The translations under genes and the position numbers were made by a program. This document shows positions 13,961-22,300 of a DNA stretch of 48,698 nucleotides, one piece after another. This DNA comes from Clostridia bacterium (GTDB lineage Bacteria > Bacillota_A > Clostridia > Oscillospirales > CAG-272): the NCBI GenBank assembly GCA_017936125.1, contig JAGBGE010000023.1, positions 1 through 48,698 on the forward strand, in the 5' to 3' direction. Numbering within the stretch: the first letter of the stretch is position 1; the number at the start of each line of letters is the position of its first letter. The notes beneath the pieces are model-generated. The model did no database searches. It was not told the origin of the DNA and saw only the letters and a list, made by a program, of their open reading frames with translations.

Positions 13961-16738
13961 ATGAAAAACAGATTTTTATTCGTAGCTCTCGCCGCGCTTC
14001 TCGTGATGACGATGAGCTCCTGTGTGTTTTTCGTTCCCGAGCACGAGCATCAGTTCGGTGACGAATGGAAATATGATGCGACTCATCACTGGCACAGCTG
14101 CACAGGTGAAATCTGCGGTGAGATTTCCGACAAGGCTGAGCACTCGGGCGGCACTGCTACCGAGACCGAGAAGGCTAAGTGCGAGGTCTGCGGTGCAGAG
14201 TACGGTGAGCTCAAGTCTCACGAGCACGCTTATGGCGAATGGCAGACCAAAACTCCCGCGACCTGCACCAGCACCGGTGTTGAGATGAGAACCTGCGCTT
14301 GCGGCGCTGAGGAGGTTCGCGACATCGCAAAGCTTGATCACAGCTTCACCAATGAGGTTGCAGACGAGAAGTATCTCGCCACCGCTAACTGCGAGGAGCA
14401 GGCTACATACTTCAAGTCCTGTTCTTGCGGCGCAAAGGGTACTGAAACCTTTGCGTACGGCGAGGTTATCGCCCACGCTTACGGCGAATGGCAGACCAAG
14501 ACTCCCGCAACCTGTGACGACGCAGAGGTAGAGTACAGAGCCTGCTCCTGCGGTAAGGAAGAAACCAGAGTCGGCGACGCGGCTCTCGGACACAATATGG
14601 TAAACAATAGCGACGACACTCACCACTGGACCGAGTGCGACCGCGAGGGCTGTGACGAGGCTACCGAGAAGGTAGCGCATAGCGCAACCTCGATTTCCGC
14701 GGTATGCAATATGGCTAACCCCATGGAGAGCATGACCGTTAAGGCATCCGACCTCACCGTTACTGCCGTATGCGCTTGCGGCAAGTCCTATACCGTAACC
14801 GACGTAACCCTTGAAAACGCGACTCTCGCTCTCGGTGAAAACACCGTTACCGTTAAGTACGGCGAGGCGTCCACCACCGTCAAGGTAGTAGCGGCAGAGT
14901 TCAATATGGTCATTGACGGCAGCGTGGTAGATGATACCTACGTTTATTCCGCTTCCGGCTCGCAGGAAAGCAATTACGTTGGACAGAAGGAGCTTTCTGC
15001 CAACGGAAATAACTTCAGAGTTCTTCTCAGATATAACTTCAGCGATCTTCTTGCAAGCCCCTATTATCAGATGTATAAGGATTCTGCAAAGGTACAGTTC
15101 ACCTTTACTATGACAACCGGAGCTATAGACAACACCACTCCCGTTACATTTAAGGTTTATCCTGTTACCGAGGGTAGATCTGGCGCAGATTTTGCTGATC
15201 TTACCTGGAAGAGCTATAACAATGAAACCTATGCATTCGGTTGGGGTAACGCATATGGCTTGATTGAAAAGATCGCCGAGAGCGAGAAGCTTGCGGTAGC
15301 CGACGGCAAGATTACTATCACCGTTGCGTACAGAGAGCTTGAGGAATTTATTGATGCCAACGGCAATGCTGTATTCGTATTCGCAATCTGGAAGTCCAGC
15401 ACGAAGGTTGGCTCTATGGAGAACGATACCGAGGCTAACCGTCCTACCGTTCAGATTATTCTTAACGACGACCACGTTCATGCATATATCGAAAAGGTAG
15501 CTGATGCAGATCACCTTGTTTCAGCTAACTGCGGTGAAAAGGCTATTTATTACTATTCTTGCTCTTGCGGCCAAAACGGTGCTGCAACCTTTGAGCACGG
15601 AGACGTAATAGAGCACGAAATCCAGACCAAGTACGACGAAACTAATCACTGGACCGAGTGCGTTCGTGATGGCTGCGACGAGGCTACCGAGCCCGTAGCG
15701 CACTTTGGCGGCACCGCTACCGAAACCGAGCAGGCTACCTGTGAGGGCTGCGGTCAGAAGTACGGCGGCACTGCATCTCACGTACACGTATACGGCGAGT
15801 GGCAGACCAGAACTGCTGCTACCTGTGACGAGGCAGAGCTTGAGTTCAGAAAGTGCGCATGCGGCGCTGAGGAAACCCAGACCGGTGAGGCAGCTCTCGG
15901 ACATAATATGGAAACCAAGTACGACGCAGAAAGCCACTGGACAGAGTGCTCTCGCTGCGACGAGGCTACCGCCTCCGAAGCACACTCGGGCGGCACTGCT
16001 ACCGAAACCGAAAAGGCAATATGCTCCACCTGCGGCCAGCCCTACGGCGACCTCAAGGAGCCCGAAAAGCAGGAGTATACCATTAACGGTGCGGTCGTTG
16101 CTGATACCGATATCAATAGCAGCACCAAGGATAAGGACAGATCTAAAAACGAACAGATTTACCTCTATAGCTCAGCGGCACGCGGATTTATAGTGCTTGA
16201 TCTCAAGGATATTTTGAATAGCGCAGATTTTGAGTCAGCAAAGGCAAATGGTAAATTCCAGCTTACCTTTACGATTGCAGGAAACGAGAGTGATATAAAC
16301 AACACCAAGTTCTTGCTTCAGGTAGCAAATCCCACTTATACAGATGCTGACGGCGCTACTCAGTATACTGCGGGCATTCCGGCAGCTGGAATTACTTGGA
16401 ACAGTGCTCACGTGGAGTCAGGCGCGTATTATAATGCGCTTTACCTTGGTAATATGAAATATATTGTAGGAAATAGCGATAGCGGCAAGCTGCTTACTCA
16501 AACCGACAAGGTTATTTATACTGCGGATGCTAACGGCGGAGCAGGTACTGTTACCTACGAGCTTACCTATGATGATATCAAGGATTATATCTGTATGGAT
16601 ACGGACAGTGACTATTACGGTCAGATCGTATTTAAGTTCAGAGCCAAGGGAACAGCAACTGCTGCAAGCAAGACTCTTTATTACGCATCCAGTGAAACTG
16701 CTACTCCTCCTACAGTCAAGTTCGTTTACGAAAAATAA
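13961..16738 (+). CDS. Lipoprotein with His/Cys repeats and two CBM96-like modules
   Basis: 925 residues, RBS AAGGAG. A signal peptide ends at the lipobox MSSC (Cys21). Three types of sequence alternate. First, His/Cys repeats in residues 28-260 and 505-700 with HAYGEWQTKTPATC, CACGAEE, THHWTEC and HSGGTATETEKA-C-x-x-C. Second, an Ig-like segment (about 250-310). Third, two modules of about 190 residues (about 315-505 and 705-925) beginning (V)IDGSVVDDTYVYS or INGAVVADTDINS, the second ending FVYEK. The modules resemble DNRLRE/CBM96 carbohydrate-binding domains (DTY..., RVLLRYNFSDLL). No catalytic motif is visible, so this is probably a surface glycan-binding protein. The CxxC/CxCG and His pairs may bind a metal such as zinc or form disulfides. 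Confidence 0.82.
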   Translation: MKNRFLFVALAALLVMTMSSCVFFVPEHEHQFGDEWKYDATHHWHSCTGEICGEISDKAEHSGGTATETEKAKCEVCGAEYGELKSHEHAYGEWQTKTPATCTSTGVEMRTCACGAEEVRDIAKLDHSFTNEVADEKYLATANCEEQATYFKSCSCGAKGTETFAYGEVIAHAYGEWQTKTPATCDDAEVEYRACSCGKEETRVGDAALGHNMVNNSDDTHHWTECDREGCDEATEKVAHSATSISAVCNMANPMESMTVKASDLTVTAVCACGKSYTVTDVTLENATLALGENTVTVKYGEASTTVKVVAAEFNMVIDGSVVDDTYVYSASGSQESNYVGQKELSANGNNFRVLLRYNFSDLLASPYYQMYKDSAKVQFTFTMTTGAIDNTTPVTFKVYPVTEGRSGADFADLTWKSYNNETYAFGWGNAYGLIEKIAESEKLAVADGKITITVAYRELEEFIDANGNAVFVFAIWKSSTKVGSMENDTEANRPTVQIILNDDHVHAYIEKVADADHLVSANCGEKAIYYYSCSCGQNGAATFEHGDVIEHEIQTKYDETNHWTECVRDGCDEATEPVAHFGGTATETEQATCEGCGQKYGGTASHVHVYGEWQTRTAATCDEAELEFRKCACGAEETQTGEAALGHNMETKYDAESHWTECSRCDEATASEAHSGGTATETEKAICSTCGQPYGDLKEPEKQEYTINGAVVADTDINSSTKDKDRSKNEQIYLYSSAARGFIVLDLKDILNSADFESAKANGKFQLTFTIAGNESDINNTKFLLQVANPTYTDADGATQYTAGIPAAGITWNSAHVESGAYYNALYLGNMKYIVGNSDSGKLLTQTDKVIYTADANGGAGTVTYELTYDDIKDYICMDTDSDYYGQIVFKFRAKGTATAASKTLYYASSETATPPTVKFVYEK

Positions 16739-16754
16739 TTGACCAACCATATAT

Positions 16755-16780
16755 GGCAGGGGGAGCATTTTCCTCCTGCC
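16755..16780 (+). other. Intercistronic hairpin
   Basis: 10-bp stem ggcaggggga/tcctcctgcc (one G-U pair) with a 6-base loop, between the stop at 16738 and the next gene. No T tract follows, so it is not a standard terminator. A similar hairpin occurs at 19361-19379 in the next gap. Both may tune mRNA stability or partial termination within the long cluster. Confidence 0.6.
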
Positions 16781-16802
16781 GTTGTTGGAAAAACGAGGGA
16801 AT

Positions 16803-17825
16803 ATGACAAAAATGAAAAGAATAGTTAGCATATTTGTGCTTTTAACGATGTCGCTTTCCTTGCTTTGCGGTTGTTTTCTTATAGAAAAGCCCGATGACTC
16901 GGGAGATCAGGGCGGTATTACCGACGGTGAAAACGACGGCTCGGGCAATAACGAGAATCCCGATAACAACGATCAGGGAAATAATGCGAACCCCGATGAC
17001 AATGAGGGAGAAAAGCCCACAGAGCCGGATCCAGACGCGGGCAAGAACGGCATCGACGAGATTCTTCTCGCTTTCTCGGAGCTTAAGGCTAATGAGAGTG
17101 AATTTGAGGATACGGCAGTTAACGCTACTCTCAAATCCTATACCTTTAATAAGCTTGACACAGCTAACGCTGCAAATCCCGTTGCCCTTTACGTTATCGG
17201 TCACGGTGAGGAGCGCGTTGGAACTGATAGCGACGTTTCCATTCTTCGTGATCTTCTCGAGGAATACGTGGTAGTCGTTCTCGACTATCGGAATGCCGAG
17301 AATGCGGTTTCGCCCTATCTTGACGAATCGCTTCACGATTTGAAGCTTGATATGATGCAAAACGGCGCGTTTCTTGACGGTATTTCGTACAACTCGAATC
17401 AAACCTATCTTATCCCGGCAGGATGCAGAATCGTTCGTAACATAGAATTCTTCAATATTATGGAGCACGCTCCCAAGGGCGTTGAGAAGAAGATAATCGA
17501 CATATGGAACAACCAGCAGCAGATTAAGGATAAGCTTGGCGACGCCTGGGTACAGGCAGAGAGCCTTTCCGACATCGTAATGAAGAACGGCGAGTCACTG
17601 ACCGCCAAGGATTCAGACGGTAATTATAAGTATCTCACATATCATCTTGATATTATTTATCCCGCAAACCCCGAGGGCGAGGTTCCGGTTATAATGGCGG
17701 CGTCTACAGGCGCTATCAGAAACAATTCGCTTTCCTCGACCAAAACCGACAGAATTCAGTACGTAGGCTTCCTCTTCGGAGGCTACGCGGTAACCAGCCT
17801 TGACCAAGATTATTTCCCTTTATGA
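16803..17825 (+). CDS. Alpha/beta-hydrolase lipoprotein, N-terminal part (split gene)
   Basis: 340 residues. Signal peptide with lipobox-like LCGC, then an Asn/Asp/Gly linker (DNNDQGNNANPDDNEG), then a domain ending in the early strands of an alpha/beta-hydrolase (VPVIMAASTGAIRNN, VGFLFGGYAVTSLDQDYFP). The frame stops at TGA 17823-17825, overlapping the ATG of the following frame (ATGA). The catalytic serine motif of the fold lies in that second frame, so the two are parts of one esterase-type enzyme interrupted by a one-base shift. ATG 16803 has GAGGGA only 2 bases upstream; ATG 16812 (MKRIVS) is a fair alternative. Other readings are an authentic two-gene arrangement or a sequencing error. 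Confidence 0.75.
   Translation: MTKMKRIVSIFVLLTMSLSLLCGCFLIEKPDDSGDQGGITDGENDGSGNNENPDNNDQGNNANPDDNEGEKPTEPDPDAGKNGIDEILLAFSELKANESEFEDTAVNATLKSYTFNKLDTANAANPVALYVIGHGEERVGTDSDVSILRDLLEEYVVVVLDYRNAENAVSPYLDESLHDLKLDMMQNGAFLDGISYNSNQTYLIPAGCRIVRNIEFFNIMEHAPKGVEKKIIDIWNNQQQIKDKLGDAWVQAESLSDIVMKNGESLTAKDSDGNYKYLTYHLDIIYPANPEGEVPVIMAASTGAIRNNSLSSTKTDRIQYVGFLFGGYAVTSLDQDYFPL
17816..17825 (+). other. Possible -1 frameshift site (C CCT TTA then TGA)
   Basis: In the frame of the upstream part, the codons are TTC CCT TTA TGA. The heptamer c-cct-tta fits the X XXY YYZ pattern of -1 slippery sites exactly and abuts the stop. Slipping back one base gives CCC TTT ATG AAG, entering the downstream frame. 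I see no strong downstream hairpin and no upstream Shine-Dalgarno stimulator, so programmed slippage is possible but unproven. A missing T in the TTT run would give the same picture. Confidence 0.45.
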
Positions 17826-19354
17826 AGGACGAGGCATGCTGGGGACACATCGAGCCTAACTACACCTTGCAGACCTATATGGGCACGCGCTTCCTTACCG
17901 CTGCGGTAAGATGCACCAAGTATTTTGCCGACGAGTACGGCTATTCGACCGAGAAATACGGCGTTTACGGCTTCTCCAAGTCCTCTTGGGTTGCGCTCTT
18001 CAAGCAGTCATCTCTTGCTACGACCGATCCCGATGATCTTGCGGAGATTTACACCTACGGCGGCTTTGAGGCAGGCGAGTGCTTCGGCGAGCAGCCATAC
18101 CAGACCTACAAAAACGGACAGAAGATCAGCTCCGGCGTCACTTGTGTTTATCACGGAATGGGCAACGGTACGAATGATTGCCGTTATCTCGACGAGAGCA
18201 ATATTCCTCAGCTCGTCGGTGTAGGAGAGAAGTGCGAATACAATTCCTGGACTAAGTTCTTTAAGGACCCGAACGTATATCTGCAAATGGAAGAATCCGG
18301 CACGAATTGGATTCCGCTTATTATGTACGGCGTAAATCACACATGGCCGAAGAACGTAGAGGATAAGCTCTACGGCTACAACTATTATTCGGCATTCAGG
18401 AGCTTCTTTGCTTATCACCTTAAGGGTGAGGCGGCAGAGCTTCTCCACACCTCTGTCAAGCTCGACGGGTTTATCACCGAGGACGAGGAAATCTTCCTTC
18501 AGTTCAATGCTGCGGTTAATCCCGAGGGCAAAATTGCGCTACTTGACGCAGACGGCAACACCGTCGCGGGCGAATGGATAAGCGCCAGAGGCGGCACGCA
18601 GTGGAAGTTCATTCCCGAGGCAGAGGCGCTCTCTGTCGGCGCAACCTACAAGATAGTTCTCGATTCCTTCACCGATGAGAGAGGCGAGGCGGTCAGCGGC
18701 ACAGAGGCGGTATTTACCTACGCCGAGGGCGAAAAGGCTCCCGAAATTATCTACAACTCATCAATCAGCGGCGCAATCGCAGAGGACACCTACGTAGCCA
18801 GCAACAGCGCTACGGCGCAGGAGGCTGATTACAGCACCTCGAAGAATACGCTCGGCACTTACAGCGAGTATTACAGAGCGTATTTCAAGTTCGATTTCAG
18901 CGATATTCTTTCAAGCGCTGATTTCGCTGCCTATAAGGATAGCGGAAAGATACAGTTTAGCTTTACTATTGCCAAGGGTGCGGAAAGCCTGGCAAATACT
19001 ACGAAGTTCACCTTCGGCGGCTTTACCGCGGGAGAGGGAACTACCGACGTTGCATTCTCCGAGGTAACCTGGAAGAATCTCAAGAGTGGCGGCGCTCACG
19101 ATGCTCTCAACTGGGGCAGCGCGACCAATATTCTTGCCAGCCAGTCGGTTGCAAGCGCCTCTGACAATATTTCTTACTATAACGGCGTTCTTACCTTTAC
19201 CTTCGACTACTCGCAGATAGAGAGTATGATAGACTCCGAGACAGGATGCGCGGTATTCGTTTTCAGAACGGTTGGCACAAGCGGTATTTCAATTGCGTCA
19301 ATGGAAAACAGTACGTATGCTGCACCTGCAATAAGCTTCGTTTATAACAAATAA
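17822..19354 (+). CDS. Alpha/beta-hydrolase catalytic part plus CBM96-like module (split gene)
   Basis: 510 residues from ATG 17822. It carries the nucleophile elbow GFSKS (Ser52) of an alpha/beta-hydrolase, a later GVNHTWP with a likely catalytic His, and a beta-sandwich linker (HTSVKLDGFITEDEEIFLQF...). It ends in a CBM96/DNRLRE-like module (about 310-510: ISGAIAEDTYVAS ... FKFDFSDIL ... SMENSTYAAPAISFVYNK). There is no signal peptide, so on its own it could not be exported. This supports the view that it is the C-terminal half of the lipoprotein starting at 16803. Together the two would be an esterase or related hydrolase of about 850 residues. The exact substrate cannot be read from sequence; acetylated or feruloylated glycan is a reasonable guess from context. 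Confidence 0.78.
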   Translation: MKDEACWGHIEPNYTLQTYMGTRFLTAAVRCTKYFADEYGYSTEKYGVYGFSKSSWVALFKQSSLATTDPDDLAEIYTYGGFEAGECFGEQPYQTYKNGQKISSGVTCVYHGMGNGTNDCRYLDESNIPQLVGVGEKCEYNSWTKFFKDPNVYLQMEESGTNWIPLIMYGVNHTWPKNVEDKLYGYNYYSAFRSFFAYHLKGEAAELLHTSVKLDGFITEDEEIFLQFNAAVNPEGKIALLDADGNTVAGEWISARGGTQWKFIPEAEALSVGATYKIVLDSFTDERGEAVSGTEAVFTYAEGEKAPEIIYNSSISGAIAEDTYVASNSATAQEADYSTSKNTLGTYSEYYRAYFKFDFSDILSSADFAAYKDSGKIQFSFTIAKGAESLANTTKFTFGGFTAGEGTTDVAFSEVTWKNLKSGGAHDALNWGSATNILASQSVASASDNISYYNGVLTFTFDYSQIESMIDSETGCAVFVFRTVGTSGISIASMENSTYAAPAISFVYNK

Positions 19355-19360
19355 AAATAA

Positions 19361-19379
19361 GCAGGGGCATTTCCCCTGC
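19361..19379 (+). other. Intercistronic hairpin
   Basis: Perfect 7-bp stem gcagggg/cccctgc with loop cattt, followed directly by the RBS of the next gene. It shares stem start and cattt loop with the hairpin at 16755-16780, so it is a repeated intercistronic element within this cluster. Confidence 0.65.
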
Positions 19380-19397
19380 GCAAATGAGGAAAAACGA

Positions 19398-22300
19398 ATG
19401 AAAAACTTAAACAGAATTATAAGCCTCGCGCTTATTCTTGCGCTTTGCGCCTCAGTTCTTTCGAGCTGCTTTATCTTCGCCAAGAACCCTGATAATGGCG
19501 GCGATAATTCAGACGTAACCGACCCCGACGGCAGCGGTGATAATAACGACGGCGAGTCGGGCGGCAACACAGATGGCGGTAATGATGGCGGCAATACCGA
19601 CGGTGGAAATGACGGTGGAAACACCGACGGCGGTAATGACGGCGGAAACACCGATGGTGGTAATGACGGCGGAAACGGTGACGAAACCGTAGATTACACC
19701 ACCTATTTTGACTCCAGACAGTCGGTTCTCCTTATCGGTCAGTCCAATATGGCGGGCAGAGGCTTTGCCGAGGACGTTGAGGCTATCGAGGACGACAAAA
19801 TTCTTATGATGAACGCGTCTAAGGAATGGGTAAAGATGAAAGAGCCCATTCACTTCGACAAATCTGCCGCAGGCGTTGGTCTTGCAGCATCATTTGCAAA
19901 GGCGTTCGTAGACACCTTTGACTGCGAGATAGGTCTTATCCCTGCGGCTATGGGCGGCACGACCATCGGTGAGTGGGCAGTAGACGGTGATCTTTACAAC
20001 AACGCTCTCGCTATGGCAAAGGAAGCGCAGAAAACCTCTGAGATTTGCGCTATTCTCTGGCACCAGGGCGAGTCCAACCGTTCTAACCACTCCACCTATG
20101 CGGATAAGCTCGAGGTGATACTCGACTCCTTGATTTCGGAGCTTGGACTTGACGCAGACAAGGTTGTTATCATCACGGGCGAGCTTCGTGAGATAAGCAC
20201 GAACGTATCACAGAGAGAAACCTTCCACGCCCAGCTTGCAAAGCTTGCCGATTGCTACAAGAATTACGGTGTAGCAGACGCAGACGGTCTTACTATCAAC
20301 GAGGACAAAATTCACTTTGACGCACCCAGCCTTAGAGTTTTCGGTTACAGATACTTTAATATCTTCAAGACTCTCGTGACAGGCGATGCGTACGATTTCG
20401 TCGACGACCGCAACCACTACTACGTTGGCGCGGAGAATGATCCCAACCCGAACAACAGCGGTATTCTCGACCGTCCCAGCACGGGCGGTGACTCGGGCGA
20501 TATCGGCGGTGACGTCACCGATCAGAACAGAGTTGAAATTGAGGGCACTATCGTAGCCGATACCTACGTCAGCTCGGGTGAATACGCTAATAATAACAAC
20601 GCATCCAAGACTTACGTTGGCGCGTATAAGAATGCGTCAAGACCTATCTTCAAGTTCAGCTTCGCCAACATTCTTTCCGACCCCGGCTTCCAGGCGAACA
20701 AGAATAACGGCAAGGTCGAGTTCACATTTACTTTTGTTAAGGGCGCGGAAAATGTAACTGCGACCACTACCGCAAGCGCCTACGGTTTCCTTCCCGGTAC
20801 GGGTGTCAGCGATGCTGATTTCACCAAGCTCACCTGGAATAACTGTAAGGCAGACGCAGAATACGCGGGACTTTACAGAGGTGACGCGACCTTCGTATAT
20901 AAGGACAAGGCGCTCTCTGACATAGACGTCAGAAAGACCGATACATACATAACCTTTATTCTTAATTATTCCGACGTTGAGAAGTTCATTTGCACCGAGG
21001 AGGGCGACTACTACGGCTATGCGGTAATGGGCTTTGACTTTAACGCAAGCGGCGTTCAGTACGCTTCGATGGAGAATAAGACCTACGATATTCCCAAGAT
21101 TGACTTCGTCTACGGCGGTGAGTACGCTAACGGTAGCGTGACCAGCGTTTTCGACGTTATTGAGGCAGACCCCAAGGCGGAGCTTTACTTCGTTGGAAAA
21201 AGCAATAAGGATGCTTTGAGCTACGCGATAGGCGAGGAAATGACCTTTGACATCGCGCTTTACGCAGACGGAGAGAAAGTTTCCGCGCCCTACTTCTACT
21301 ACACCGTAGAGGGCGAGGACGGTCAGACTAAGACCGAGGGATACGTCGATGGCAAGGACGGCACTCTTACCGTAAAGGGTAAGATGTCTAAGCCCGGCAC
21401 GCTCCGTGTGACCGTTTTCGTTTGTGACGAGAACAAGACCGTGCTTACCAAGGGCAACAGCTCGCTCCATATGCTCAACAGAAATAACGTTAAGGAAAAT
21501 CTCTGCTTCCGCGGCGGCGCGGTAGCGGGCTTTGAGGATATCAAGCCGGCAGCAAGCGCCCCCGATGACCTCGAGGAATATTGGAGCGCGATAGTAGCCT
21601 CCTGCTATGAGGGTGATATAAAGCTTCAGAGATTCGAGGAGTTGAACGTTGCCGATTACGACGAGAGCTGCGCGACTACTCATAAGCTCTATCTCGTAGA
21701 AATTTATATTGGCGAGGGCGAGTTTGCCACCGGTTATCTCTCCTATCCCATAGGCGAGGGCAAGCTCAGACTCAAGGCTTCGTTTGTGAGCTACGGCAAT
21801 ACCAAGAAGCCGAAGCCTGCATTCTCCGGTGACGCAGCGCAGTTCGCTATTTGCGCGCACAGCTATCACCTTGACGATCCGAATGCGGCTGCACCCGAAG
21901 ATTACGGCTTCGACCTGACCGAAAATCAGGACAGAGATACCGTATACTTCAAGGGTATGCTTATCAGAAATATTATGGCTACCCGTTTCTTAAAGGCATT
22001 TATCGGTGACTCGAGCTACGGCAGGATTACCTTTAACGGTGAAACGCTCGCGCCCTTTGGCAGATGGCAGAAGGGTGACGCCTTCGTCGTTGACGGCGGC
22101 AGCCAGGCGGCATTCCAGAGCCTTGCGATCACCGCGCTCGATAAGGACGTTACCAGAGCCAGCATAGCTCTCACCTGGTTCTGCGACCTTGGCGGTGATA
22201 ATATCGGTCGCTTCGAGGGCTGGAACCCCGAGTATACCGACGCGCTTATGTACTACGATTGCTGCTCGCTCGCTACACTTATCGGTGAGAGCGTAGAGGT

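Noticed and set aside
13976..15514. 512-codon minus frame opposite the His/Cys repeat gene
   Set aside because: It mirrors the repeats of the sense gene; no start signal.
20637..21869. 410-codon minus frame opposite the two-esterase gene
   Set aside because: Antisense shadow; the sense strand has clear esterase motifs.
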